Assembly (NCBI RefSeq): GCF_014637405.1
Contig: NZ_BMEY01000007.1
Span: forward strand, 92,899 to 156,898
Length of the DNA: 64,000 bases
Source of the DNA: Ornithinibacillus halotolerans
GTDB lineage: Bacteria > Bacillota > Bacilli > Bacillales > Amphibacillaceae
Reading direction: 5' to 3'
Part shown: positions 53,453-62,013 of the stretch, in pieces
Layout of the letters: every line of letters starts with the position of its first letter
Numbering within the stretch: the first letter of the stretch is position 1
Notes under the pieces: generated by a model
What the model saw: only the letters and a program-made list of their open reading frames with translations
Told to the model about the DNA's origin: nothing
Database searches by the model: none
Program-made: the position numbers and the translations under genes

Positions 53453-55135
53453 TTAAAATGCGCCGGATCCTCCACCGCCACCACCAACTCCTGTACCTGT
53501 GAAGGTGGTCGTAGTAGTAGATGACTCAGCAGAAACATTCGAGACAGAACCAAAATTCACACTGGCTAATGTGGAAAGTGTTATTAGTTGTAGCACTAAA
53601 TAAGAAGAATCATCTTGAATAGATGCATCCTTTTTAATTAACGATTTGTTAATGTCCACTAGCTTTTTGTCCTTCATGCCAGTTGAAAATAAAAGTGCAC
53701 GTTCTTTATCATCTTTAGATAAGTTATACCAATGATTAGTTTGAATGGTAGAGAAGTTTTCTTTAAATTGTTTCCACTCATGTTTAATTAGTTTTCCTTC
53801 TACTGTCCTTACTTTAAATAGGAATGAAAAGAACAATAGAGCAAACATCATAATTAAAGCAAAGAAAAGCCACATGAATAACTGATAAAGACCTAGTAAA
53901 ATCATGAATGGTATTAGAAATAAACTAGTAATGCCTATAAACCAACGCAGTTTTGTAAAGTTATGAAATAGTTGATGAGAATTAATTTCTTGTACTAATG
54001 CACCTTGATACATGGATAGATCATTATATAAGCTTTTCTTATTTAAAGCGCTTTTCATATAGTGTTCTAATTTTTCAAATGTGAAAATTCCATTCTCACC
54101 AATTTTCTTAAATAACAAGTGAATGAGTTGTCTTTCATGCTCGTATTCAGTCTTTGAATTTACGAGGGTATACGTATCTTTTTCAGTCACTTTTATATTT
54201 CCTTTTCGTACTAAATCCATCATACCGATTGTCAACATATCACCAAAGTCTACCATTGCGTTTCTTAAATGATATATAGTTGCAGGCATACTCATTCGTT
54301 CTTTCGGAATGACGGACTGGCTAGCTTGTCGCTCCACCTCTCGGAGAATGGTATGTTTTTTCCTCCAAGCAAAGAATAGTAATAGCAATAAAAACAGACC
54401 AAATGAACCAATTACAAATGGTGCTACTTTGTCCAAATTCCCTTGCCATTCGAGGAAGTCTAATTGCTTATCTTTGAGTTCTTGTTGTTCTTGTAAGAGA
54501 GTGTGTTGAATAGATTCGTTATGAGTTATGGCAGCAGAAAAAATAGAACGATCATATGCCACACGAATATCTCCATTTTGACCACTTTCAACAAGTCCAA
54601 GCTGGAAGGTAACTACTCCATTATTATCTATCTGCTGATTCCCATAAGCAGCATCATATCCAAAGGCAATAGTATCGCTTGTTGCTGCTGGTGGATGTAC
54701 AGTGATGGTGAGATTCTCATAGTCTGATTCATTATTGGAATCAAAAAATGGCCAATAAAATTGAACCATATCCGTATAAACTTCAACGCCATCAATGATT
54801 ACGTAGTTAAGCTCAATTGTAATAGACTCATCTTCGCCACTACGATAGATTTTATACGTTTCGTCGTCTAGTCTAACTTTGAGTGAATTGCCATTTTCTA
54901 TAGCTTTAAAATCTTTAATGGTAGCTCCCTTCTTCGGGTAAATTGTACGTGTGATTCCATTAAAATCTCCGTCAAAATCATACGTATGGGATTCGACAAC
55001 GTGTACATCTCCGTTTCCTTGAAGGTAAGCATCAATGTTTGTTTTATTAATAGTAAAATCAACTGCTAAAATCTGCATTGGAAAAATTAGCAGTCCGATA
55101 ATAACAATAGTAAAAAGTCCAATTACTTTTTTCAT
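53453..55135 (-). CDS. DUF2207 membrane protein
   Basis: Protein of 560 residues with a signal peptide ('LFTIVIIGLLIFPMQILAV'). An outside beta-rich DUF2207 domain follows (about 25-210, 'NGDVHVVESHTYDFDGDFNGITRTIYPKKGA'), then a membrane segment (about 240-257), a cytoplasmic part, two more segments near 400-440, and a C-terminal tail ending in a run of Gly ('GTGVGGGGGGSGAF'). The whole layout is that of the DUF2207 family; the function is unknown. Start set at the ATG after GTGAGGG; 31 upstream codons were dropped. Confidence 0.9.
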   Translation of the reverse strand: MKKVIGLFTIVIIGLLIFPMQILAVDFTINKTNIDAYLQGNGDVHVVESHTYDFDGDFNGITRTIYPKKGATIKDFKAIENGNSLKVRLDDETYKIYRSGEDESITIELNYVIIDGVEVYTDMVQFYWPFFDSNNESDYENLTITVHPPAATSDTIAFGYDAAYGNQQIDNNGVVTFQLGLVESGQNGDIRVAYDRSIFSAAITHNESIQHTLLQEQQELKDKQLDFLEWQGNLDKVAPFVIGSFGLFLLLLLFFAWRKKHTILREVERQASQSVIPKERMSMPATIYHLRNAMVDFGDMLTIGMMDLVRKGNIKVTEKDTYTLVNSKTEYEHERQLIHLLFKKIGENGIFTFEKLEHYMKSALNKKSLYNDLSMYQGALVQEINSHQLFHNFTKLRWFIGITSLFLIPFMILLGLYQLFMWLFFALIMMFALLFFSFLFKVRTVEGKLIKHEWKQFKENFSTIQTNHWYNLSKDDKERALLFSTGMKDKKLVDINKSLIKKDASIQDDSSYLVLQLITLSTLASVNFGSVSNVSAESSTTTTTFTGTGVGGGGGGSGAF

Positions 55136-55227
55136 ACGATCCCTCACTTTCATTACTATTATATACGGAAAAGGGATGATTATGGTTTCATCTGAAAGAG
55201 ATTTGGAGGGGAATGAAGAGATTTTCA

Positions 55228-55256
55228 TTGACAGTTTATAGTAGACTTCATATAAT
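55228..55256 (+). promoter_or_regulatory. consensus sigma-A promoter of tRNA-Val
   Basis: TTGACA, 17 bases, TATAAT: a perfect consensus promoter ending 19 bases before the tRNA, as is usual for stable RNA genes. Confidence 0.9.
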
Positions 55257-55275
55257 TAATCTACAATTATAATAC

Positions 55276-55348
55276 GATTCCGTAGCTCAGCAGGGAGAGC
55301 GCCACCTTGACAGGGTGGAGGTCGTTGGTTCGAGCCCAATCGGAATCA
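55276..55348 (+). tRNA. tRNA-Val (anticodon GAC)
   Basis: A 73-base cloverleaf. The acceptor stem GATTCCG / CGGAATC is perfect, the D arm is GCTC / GAGC, the anticodon stem CCACC / GGTGG encloses loop TTGACAG with anticodon GAC (34-36), and the T arm is GTTGG / CCAAT with TTCGAGC. The discriminator is A and CCA is not encoded. It is a single tRNA gene with its own promoter and terminator. Confidence 0.96.
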
Positions 55349-55355
55349 CTAAAAA

Positions 55356-55399
55356 GAAGGCCTAAATTCCATATAGTTTATGGAACTTAGGCTTTTTCT
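55356..55399 (+). terminator. terminator of tRNA-Val
   Basis: A stem of about 14 bp (GCCTAAATTCCATA pairing with TATGGAACTTAGGC, one mismatch) followed by TTTTT. Confidence 0.9.
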
Positions 55400-55550
55400 T
55401 ATCTAAAATAATATTTACTTGTATTTATTCAAATAACATATACAAAACTAATTATCTCATAATTATTAATTTTATTGATTTAATTAAAAGAAAAGCATAA
55501 TATTGGATTATAGGAAAGTATTAAAGATTCAGGATATCTAATTGTTATAA

Positions 55551-55564
55551 AGTAAGCGCTTTCA
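55551..55564 (+). promoter_or_regulatory. cre site (CcpA) upstream of the dehydrogenase operon
   Basis: AGTAAGCGCTTTCA differs from the consensus TGWAANCGNTNNCA only at the first base. It overlaps the region just after a possible -10 (TTATAA, 55545), 71 bases before the first gene, which is a repressing position. The 150 bases between the tRNA terminator and this site are AT-rich, with nothing else seen. Confidence 0.65.
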
Positions 55565-55634
55565 AAAACTAGTAAACAACTAATCTCTATTGATTTGTTG
55601 TTAATACATAAATCAATCAACAAGGAGGTTCAAC

Positions 55635-55910
55635 ATGAAAGACACTATTATATGTCGATGTGAAGAAATTACTCTGGGTGACTTAGAGGAAATAGCTAAA
55701 AAACATAATAGTTCTGCTCGGGAAATTAAGTTATTATCACGAGCTGGGATGGGATTTTGTGGTGGGCGAACGTGTCGACCAGCGATTGATAAAATATTAA
55801 CGAACATAACGAAGGAGAATCCATCTGATGCACTTCCGTTAAAGGTTGCTCCTCCAGTAAGACCAATTTCATTAACTGATTTAGGAGGTTTCGGAAAAGA
55901 TGACGAATAG
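55635..55910 (+). CDS. BFD-like [2Fe-2S] protein
   Basis: Protein of 91 residues of the bacterioferritin-associated ferredoxin type. CxC lies in 'IICRCEEI' (about 7-9) and CxxxxC in 'GFCGGRTCRPAI' (about 43-48), the four cluster ligands. In hydroxyproline or opine dehydrogenase systems such a domain is part of the enzyme and passes electrons. It begins the operon after CAAGGAGG and overlaps the next gene by 11 bases. Confidence 0.88.
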   Translation: MKDTIICRCEEITLGDLEEIAKKHNSSAREIKLLSRAGMGFCGGRTCRPAIDKILTNITKENPSDALPLKVAPPVRPISLTDLGGFGKDDE

Positions 55911-56280
55911 AATTGTGGATCATCCTGTGTTAGGGAAGTTGGAAGAAAGGCAAAAAGTACAATTTGAATTTGATGGGAAGACATACGAAGGCTATGAAAA
56001 CGATACAATTGCATCTGCTCTTTTAGCACATGGAATTCGTACATTGCGTAAACACGAAGAATCAGGTAATCCGCGTGGGATTTATTGTAATATCGGACAT
56101 TGTTTTGAATGTCGGGTAACGGTCAATGGGGAAACAAATGTCCGTGCATGTCTTACACCAATTAAAGCAAATATGATTGTGGAAAGTGGACAAGTTCAGC
56201 CACACCCACTTAATCCTTCTCAAGAGGGTGACATACCGAAAACGTATGCTGAATACTTGGAGCAGGAGGGACGCGGGTAA
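55900..56280 (+). CDS. [2Fe-2S] small subunit of D-amino/imino-acid dehydrogenase
   Basis: Protein of 126 residues with a ferredoxin-like Fer2_4 domain. The ligands lie in 'GIYCNIGHCFECRVTVNG' and 'VRACLTPI', and 'ALLAHGIRTLRKHEESGNPRGIYC' is typical of the small subunit of HcnA / opine oxidase / D-hydroxyproline dehydrogenase gamma. AGGAGG precedes the ATG, inside the end of the BFD gene. It is followed by the FAD subunit one base after its stop. Confidence 0.9.
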   Translation: MTNRIVDHPVLGKLEERQKVQFEFDGKTYEGYENDTIASALLAHGIRTLRKHEESGNPRGIYCNIGHCFECRVTVNGETNVRACLTPIKANMIVESGQVQPHPLNPSQEGDIPKTYAEYLEQEGRG

Positions 56281-56281
56281 C

Positions 56282-57520
56282 ATGCAAATTTATGATGTTG
56301 TAATTATAGGCGCAGGTCCTGCAGGTTTAGCAGCTGCTATCCAATGTAGAGAAAATAATTTAGACGTTGTCGTTTTAGATGAATTTCCGAGAGCAGGCGG
56401 TAGACTTCTTGGACAGCTTCATCAAGAGCCAAATGGCCAGTGGTGGAATGGAATCGAGGAAAGCAAGGCTTTACTGGAACGTGCGGAAAGTTTAGAAACA
56501 GATATTCAATTAGGTGTCTCGGTTCATCACATTGAAAAGTTAGACGACCAATTTGTTATCCATACAAAAAAGAAGTATTTTCATACGAGAAATGTACTAA
56601 TTGCAACAGGTGCAGCGGAATCTCCGGCTCCAATTCCTGGTTGGACACTACCTGGCGTAATGTCTATTGGTGCAGCACAAGTGATGACAAACGTTCATCG
56701 CGTAAAAGTTGGTGAAAAAGGGATCATTGTCGGTGTGAACGTTTTATCGGCTGCAATTGCTAGAGAATTACAACTTGCAGGAATAGAGTTACATAGTATG
56801 GCACTTCCAACACGTAATGTAGTGGTTGATGAACAGTCCGATCCAAGACTTGTTATGGACCGATTATCACGGATTGCCCACTTAGCACCGTCAAAATTTA
56901 TTCAATTAGGTAGCAAGTTTGCAAAATATAAATTTGTGCAAAGTTTAGCACTGAAATATTATCCTACAAACGGAATTAAAATGTGGGGCATGCCAATCTA
57001 TTTAAATAAAGCTATTAAACAGATTAATGGAACAGACAAAGTTGAATCCGTTACGATGGTGGATGTCACGATAAATGGTGACATTGTTGAGAATTCAGAA
57101 AAGGAAATCCCTGTGGACTTTGTTTGTATAGCTGGTGGATTATATCCTTTAGCAGAACTCGCAGCAGTAGTCGGGTGTCCATTTATTTATTCTGAGGAGC
57201 TTGGTGGTCATATCCCTATCCATAATGAAACGATGGAAACACCGGTAAAAGGAATTTACGTTGCTGGAAATATTACAGGAATTGAAAGTTCAAAAGTTGC
57301 AAGAGAGCAAGGAAAAGTGGCAGGTTTAGCAATTGCTCATAAAGAATTGAATAGTATAGATATTGAAGAGAAATTACAAGCTGCCGTAAGAAATGTTGTT
57401 GCCACTCGAGATGCAGCATCCATTCAATTTCATCCGGGTATTTCTGAAGGACGTAAGAAAGTTTCTACAGCGTTTCAGGAAACTATGAAGACACAAAAAG
57501 AGTTGGAATTAGTACGGTAA
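56282..57520 (+). CDS. FAD/NAD(P)-binding alpha subunit of the dehydrogenase
   Basis: Protein of 412 residues. The FAD motif is 'VVIIGAGPAGLAAAIQC' at the N-terminus, 'NVLIATGAAESPAPIPGWTLPGVMSIGAAQ' is a conserved glutathione-reductase-fold block, and 'GIYVAGNITGIESSKVAREQGKVAGLAIA' binds the flavin near the C-terminus. It is of the HcnB / OoxA / D-hydroxyproline dehydrogenase alpha type. Start set at the ATG after GGAGGG; the longer frame would overlap the previous gene by about 100 bases. Confidence 0.9.
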   Translation: MQIYDVVIIGAGPAGLAAAIQCRENNLDVVVLDEFPRAGGRLLGQLHQEPNGQWWNGIEESKALLERAESLETDIQLGVSVHHIEKLDDQFVIHTKKKYFHTRNVLIATGAAESPAPIPGWTLPGVMSIGAAQVMTNVHRVKVGEKGIIVGVNVLSAAIARELQLAGIELHSMALPTRNVVVDEQSDPRLVMDRLSRIAHLAPSKFIQLGSKFAKYKFVQSLALKYYPTNGIKMWGMPIYLNKAIKQINGTDKVESVTMVDVTINGDIVENSEKEIPVDFVCIAGGLYPLAELAAVVGCPFIYSEELGGHIPIHNETMETPVKGIYVAGNITGIESSKVAREQGKVAGLAIAHKELNSIDIEEKLQAAVRNVVATRDAASIQFHPGISEGRKKVSTAFQETMKTQKELELVR

Positions 57521-57578
57521 TTCCATCGGGTTAATAGTTTTATAGTTTATTAAATTTTCAACTTAGGGGGGTTAATCG

Positions 57579-58763
57579 ATGTCTGCGAAAAATTATGAAG
57601 TTGCTGTCATTGGGGGCGGGATTGTCGGTTGTTCAGTAGCTTTTTATCTTGCTGAATCAGGCTTGGACGTAATTCTTATCGAAAAGAATGACATAGCAAG
57701 CGGTACAAGTTCCCGTTGTGATGGAAACGTGTCAATTGTTGATAAAGATCCGGGCTTTGATAGTCATATGTCATGGGTAAGCCAGGAACTAATCGAAGAT
57801 CTATCGAAAAGATTAGATCGACCATTCGAATATAGAAAGTCTGGTAGTATTTTAGTTTGTGATAATGATGATGAAATGCAAGCGGCAGTCGATTGGGTTA
57901 AAACACAGAATGAAGCTGGGCTAAAGTTTAATGTACTCGATCGAAACGATATTAAGAGTGAATCACCGTTTTTTGCGGATGATATTCCCGGAGGCTTAGA
58001 GTGTGAAACAGATTCACTTATAAATCCATATATGTTCTGCTATGCATTAGTCGATAAAGCAGAAAGTGAATACGGACTACAAGTGAAAACGCGGGCAGAA
58101 GTAACAAATATTACTAAAGAAGGAAGAGAATTTAAGATTCAAACCACAAATGAGGATGTTCGTGCACAAAAGATAGTGAATGCAGCAGGTGTTTGGGCTC
58201 CATTTATTGGAAAAATGCTTGATGTTGATATACCAATTACTCCAAGGAAAGGCCACATCTTAGTAGGTTCTAGACAGCAACCAGTTATGATGCGAAATGT
58301 GATGGAGTTTGGTTACTTAATGAATAAATTCGGTCGTGAGCGAATTGCTGACAAGCGTACAACAGAGCACGGAGTAGCCCTCGTGCTTGAACCAACAGAA
58401 AGTCAGAACTTCCTTTTAGGAAGTAGCCGTCAATTTGTCGGGTATGATCCAACCATTGATATCCGTGTTGTTGAGACGATGGCAAGACGCGCTCTTCGCT
58501 TCTTTCCAAAAATGAATGATTTTAAAATCATTCGCGCGTATACCGGATTCCGACCATTTACGGAAGACCATTTACCAATCATTTCTGAGGTTAAAGAAGT
58601 GCCAGGTTTTTATATCGCGGCAGGACATGAAGGTGACGGAATCAGCCTTGCTACAGGTACAGCAAAATTAATGGAAGAAATTATTAATGAAAAAACTGAA
58701 ACAATCATACCAAAAGAGCCACTAAGCTTTGACCGGTTTAAAAAATCGGAAGTGTATGCTTAA
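57579..58763 (+). CDS. FAD-dependent D-amino/imino-acid oxidoreductase (beta subunit)
   Basis: Protein of 394 residues of the DadA/DAO family. The FAD motif is 'VAVIGGGIVGCSVAFYLAESG', with 'DIASGTSSRCDGNVSI' and the C-terminal 'RPFTEDHLPIISEVKEVPGFYIAAGHEGDGISLATGTAKLMEE'. It is the substrate-oxidising subunit (HcnC/OoxB/hydroxyproline dehydrogenase beta type). With the three genes before it, it forms a complete alpha-beta-gamma complex plus BFD. Likely substrates are D-proline, cis-4-hydroxy-D-proline, glycine or an opine; no racemase gene is adjacent to decide. AGGGGGG precedes the ATG. Confidence 0.9.
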   Translation: MSAKNYEVAVIGGGIVGCSVAFYLAESGLDVILIEKNDIASGTSSRCDGNVSIVDKDPGFDSHMSWVSQELIEDLSKRLDRPFEYRKSGSILVCDNDDEMQAAVDWVKTQNEAGLKFNVLDRNDIKSESPFFADDIPGGLECETDSLINPYMFCYALVDKAESEYGLQVKTRAEVTNITKEGREFKIQTTNEDVRAQKIVNAAGVWAPFIGKMLDVDIPITPRKGHILVGSRQQPVMMRNVMEFGYLMNKFGRERIADKRTTEHGVALVLEPTESQNFLLGSSRQFVGYDPTIDIRVVETMARRALRFFPKMNDFKIIRAYTGFRPFTEDHLPIISEVKEVPGFYIAAGHEGDGISLATGTAKLMEEIINEKTETIIPKEPLSFDRFKKSEVYA

Positions 58764-58770
58764 TTGTTTA

Positions 58771-58803
58771 CAATCGGAATCCGCAAATGGATTCCGATTT
58801 GTT
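58771..58803. terminator. bidirectional terminator
   Basis: A 10-bp stem (ATCGGAATCC and complement) with a 6-base loop between the dehydrogenase operon and the convergent SASP gene. Confidence 0.85.
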
Positions 58804-58804
58804 C

Positions 58805-59047
58805 TTATTTTTTCTTCAACTGTTCCTGCGCCATCCTCACCATTTCTTTCACCATATTACCTCCGATTGGCCCACCTACTTTTCCTGCTTGTTCGGAGGT
58901 TAGGTGACCGTTATAGCCTTCTTTTAATGGAACGCCCTGTTCTTTAGCAATCTCATATTTGATTGCATCGGGATTTTTCTTGTCGACAGTGTAGCCTTTA
59001 GCTTTCATAACTTCTCCCTTAAACTTGTTTAACTCCTTTTTACCCAT
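58805..59047 (-). CDS. alpha/beta-type small acid-soluble spore protein
   Basis: Protein of 80 residues. It contains the SASP signature 'YEIAKEQGVPLKEGYNGHLTSEQAGKVGGPIGGNMVKEMVRMAQEQL': a GPR-like cleavage region (EIAKEQGV) and the DNA-binding GGxxGGxMVxxMVxxA helix. The N-terminus (KKELNKFKGEVMKAKGY) is longer and more basic than in major SASPs, like minor SspF-type members. Such proteins coat spore DNA and protect it from UV, which fits splB at the end of the window. AAGGAGG precedes the ATG. Confidence 0.88.
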   Translation of the reverse strand: MGKKELNKFKGEVMKAKGYTVDKKNPDAIKYEIAKEQGVPLKEGYNGHLTSEQAGKVGGPIGGNMVKEMVRMAQEQLKKK

Positions 59048-59517
59048 GTTTTTCGCCTCCTTTTCTATAGCTTTTGCTGAATATATAGGTTTACGCGTCT
59101 AAAATTGTTTTACGGTAGTGTTCATCTGATTGCAAAGTTATATACCATCAAGGGAATGCAACACTAATGACAATAGTTTGACTTCGAAAATCGAAATACA
59201 GTCTTAAAATAAGTAGAACACTAACCTCTTGGGAATAGAGATTAGTGTTTTTAATCATCACTCTAATTGGTATCAGATTGCTTACTCTTTTAACAATAAT
59301 TTAGTTGAAATGAGATTTTTTATAGATGTGATTAAATGAAAAAATCAACTTTGTCAGATATATCATTAACTTTCATAAGCATATTGCATGCAAGAAATTA
59401 TTTTTTTCTAATATGACACATAACATATTATGGTGTATTTTATCCTCAGATAACTATTGATGTTTGATGCTAGTGAGAAAAAGCGATAAATAGGTTAGAA
59501 TAGAAGGAGGATAAAAT
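59048..59517. other. 470-base gene-poor stretch
   Basis: No convincing coding frame. The only clear structure is a hairpin at 59217-59249, where AACACTAAcCTCT pairs with AGAGaTTAGTGTT (12 bp, one mismatch) and is followed by TTTAATC, like a terminator without an upstream plus-strand gene. TTGACT (59178) and TAAAAT (59205) lie 21 bases apart, too far for a normal promoter. The rest is AT-rich. Confidence 0.5.
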
Positions 59518-59766
59518 TTGCCAAGAATATATGAATTTGATGGTTGGAGCATATATATGTATTTTAAAGATCATCCACCACCGCATATCCATCTCATTAA
59601 AAATGAGCAGGAAATAGTTTATACAATTGATGGAGAGTATCTACATGGTAAAACAAGAGATTTAGATATAGACAAACTTATGATTATTCTTAATAGGAAT
59701 AACGCGATACTCAAATATAATTGGAAACAAATGCAAGGAAAAGGTAAATACGTAAAATTAAGGTAG
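59518..59766 (+). CDS. DUF4160 protein
   Basis: Protein of 82 residues: 'MPRIYEFDGWSIYMYFKDHPPPHIHLIKNEQEIVY' contains the family signature (FxxDHxPPHxH). TTG start after GAAGGAGG. In other genomes DUF4160 genes are found next to DUF2442 genes, as here, in a pattern similar to toxin-antitoxin modules, but the activity is not proven to my knowledge. The His cluster suggests metal binding. Confidence 0.85.
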   Translation: MPRIYEFDGWSIYMYFKDHPPPHIHLIKNEQEIVYTIDGEYLHGKTRDLDIDKLMIILNRNNAILKYNWKQMQGKGKYVKLR

Positions 59767-59774
59767 GTGAAAAT

Positions 59775-60041
59775 ATGAAGATTACATCTGTCTATCCAAC
59801 AAGGACTTTTAAATTAATATTAGAGTTTGATATGAGAGAATATCGAATGTTAAATATAAAAAAATTTTTGAAATCAGATACCGGTTTATTAGCTGAAATA
59901 CGAGATGATTTAGATGTATTCATGAGTGTAAAGATTGATGAGGTCGCTGGAACAGTATGTTGGGAAAATGGAGTAGATTTCGATCCAGATATTTTATATC
60001 AGGAAAGTAAAGATGTAGATAGTATTATGGATGCTATATAA
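59775..60041 (+). CDS. DUF2442 protein
   Basis: Protein of 88 residues with the DUF2442 layout: 'VYPTRTFKLILEFDMREYRMLNIKKFL', then 'FMSVKIDEVAGTVCWENGVDFDPDILYQE'. It starts eight bases after the DUF4160 stop with its own TAGGTGA, so the pair is one operon. It is a likely partner or antidote of the DUF4160 protein; this is inference from pairing. Confidence 0.85.
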   Translation: MKITSVYPTRTFKLILEFDMREYRMLNIKKFLKSDTGLLAEIRDDLDVFMSVKIDEVAGTVCWENGVDFDPDILYQESKDVDSIMDAI

Positions 60042-60120
60042 TATGTTATCCTGAGATTTTCACTTTGTACCAGTAGTTATATCTAATTAATTTTAGTATG
60101 TTTGTTAAAGGAGAATCACC

Positions 60121-61965
60121 TTGCAACTCATCGGAACATTCATCATTCTATTAGTTACAATCATCTTATTTATCAGTAACCGAATCCGAGTAGATCTTGT
60201 CGCCATCATGGCTCTACTTGCATTTGTTATCTTTGGAATTTTAGAACCTGCAGAAGCGCTAGCTGGATTTTCTAATTCTGTTGTCATCATGATTGCAGGA
60301 TTATTTGTCGTTGGTGCAGGGATCTTACGGACTGGACTCGCACAAATGGCAGGGAATTTATTATTGAAATGGTCAGGAGATAGTGAACGGAAGCTGTTCT
60401 TCCTTTTACTCACAATAGTTGCTGGGGTCGGGGCTTTTATGAGTAATACAGGAACAGTTGCATTAATGCTACCAGTTGTTGTTAGTATTGCAATTTCCAT
60501 TAAAGAAAGTCCTTCTAAATACTTAATACCATTAGCGTATATTGGGAGTTTGTCAGGATTATTAACGTTAATTGCTTCACCTCCAAACTTAATAGTTAGT
60601 CAGACGATGGAAGACTATGGACTAGGAAAGTTAGGATTCTTTCAAATTACACCAATAGGGGTCATTGCTATTGTAGTTGCAATAATTTATTTGTTTCTAG
60701 TAAGAAATACAGTTATACCAAAGAATAAAAGTAAAGGAAATTCAAGTGAAACAAGCCAAATCTCTACGAAGCAGTTAGCTGAAGATTATCATTTAGGAGG
60801 GAACCTTTTTCGAGTAAAAGTTGAAAATGATTCGAAAATTGTTGAGTCACCTCTAGCTGATTTACGCACACCAAAGCAATATCAAGTGTTTGTACTAAAA
60901 ATAGAACGTCATGCAAGCGAAGGATTACGTATTTTGCCAATCACATATCAAGAAATGGCCGGACCAAATAGTATTATACATGCAGGTGATGTACTATTTG
61001 TTCAAGGATCTGCTGAAAAGGTTAGTCAATTTGCTAATGATAACGGATTGACGATAATAAAAGAGAAATCGGAAGCAAATCATTTAGTAACAAAAGAGCT
61101 TGGCATGGTTGAAGTTTTACTTACTCCACATTCCAGTTTTATTAATAAAAACATTGCTAGTATTGGTTTTAGAGAAAAATATAATCTAAACGTCATTGGA
61201 ATAAATCGTAAAGGGAATTATGTATTAAGTGATATGCTCATGCAACCACTTCGTTTCGGGGATGCTTTACTTGTTCAAGGATCCTGGGAAGATATAGAGT
61301 TACTGTCCAAGGAAACACAGGATGTGGTTGTTGTTGGACAACCGAAAGAATATGCAAGTAAAGCTTCGGCAAACGGGAAAGCACCTATTGCAGGTGCAAT
61401 TATGTTATTAATGGTAGTACTTATGATTTTTGAAGTTTTTCCAGCAGTAGTCTCTGTTTTAATTGGTGCCGTGTTAATGATTATTACTGGATGCCTTCGA
61501 AATATGGATGATGCGTATAGTGAAATGAACTTTGAGAGTATTGTTCTAATTGCCGCAATGTTACCTATGGCAACTGCACTTGAAAAAACAGGTGGAATGG
61601 AACTCATTTCGACGGGCATCATTGATTTACTTGGTGGTTTTGGAGCGATGGGAGTATTAATCGGGGTTTACTGGTTAACGATTATTTTTGGACAAGTTAT
61701 TAGTAACACGGCAACAGCAGTATTATTTGCTCCTATTGCTCTAAATGCAGCTCTTGCTATTGACGCAAATCCATACACATTTGCAATGATGGTTACCGCA
61801 GCATCGGCAATGGCATTTTTAACACCTTTTTCATCTCCAACGAATGCACTAGTGATGACTGCTGGTGGTTATAAGTTTTTTGATTTTGTAAAAGTTGGCA
61901 TGCCATTACAAATAATTATGTTTATTGTCATGATCATAGTTATTCCCATTCTTTATCCGTTATAA
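60121..61965 (+). CDS. SLC13/DASS-type permease with TrkA-C domains
   Basis: Membrane protein of 614 residues. N-terminal segments contain 'MSNTGTVALMLPVVVSIAI', a re-entrant loop signature ('SNTGT'), and 'LSGLLTLIASPPNLIVSQ'. Two RCK_C (TrkA-C) domains lie in the middle (about 225-310 and 330-410), and the second membrane half has 'VISNTATAVLFAPIALNAAL' and 'SAMAFLTPFSSPTNALVM'. It is a sodium-coupled anion or dicarboxylate, or sulfate, transporter by family. TTG start after AAAGGAG. Confidence 0.9.
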   Translation: MQLIGTFIILLVTIILFISNRIRVDLVAIMALLAFVIFGILEPAEALAGFSNSVVIMIAGLFVVGAGILRTGLAQMAGNLLLKWSGDSERKLFFLLLTIVAGVGAFMSNTGTVALMLPVVVSIAISIKESPSKYLIPLAYIGSLSGLLTLIASPPNLIVSQTMEDYGLGKLGFFQITPIGVIAIVVAIIYLFLVRNTVIPKNKSKGNSSETSQISTKQLAEDYHLGGNLFRVKVENDSKIVESPLADLRTPKQYQVFVLKIERHASEGLRILPITYQEMAGPNSIIHAGDVLFVQGSAEKVSQFANDNGLTIIKEKSEANHLVTKELGMVEVLLTPHSSFINKNIASIGFREKYNLNVIGINRKGNYVLSDMLMQPLRFGDALLVQGSWEDIELLSKETQDVVVVGQPKEYASKASANGKAPIAGAIMLLMVVLMIFEVFPAVVSVLIGAVLMIITGCLRNMDDAYSEMNFESIVLIAAMLPMATALEKTGGMELISTGIIDLLGGFGAMGVLIGVYWLTIIFGQVISNTATAVLFAPIALNAALAIDANPYTFAMMVTAASAMAFLTPFSSPTNALVMTAGGYKFFDFVKVGMPLQIIMFIVMIIVIPILYPL

Positions 61966-61970
61966 GAAGT

Positions 61971-62013
61971 AGAACGCCAATCCCACTAGTCAATTTGAGA
62001 TTGGCGTTTTTTC
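61971..62013 (+). terminator. terminator after the SLC13 gene
   Basis: Stem AACGCCAATC / GATTGGCGTT, then TTTTTTC. The stop codon of the convergent membrane protein gene lies in the loop. Confidence 0.85.

Noticed and set aside
55276-55348. tRNA-Asp
   Set aside because: The gene looks like tRNA-Asp at first sight because of GAC in the loop, but GAC is the anticodon itself, which reads Val codons GUC/GUU.
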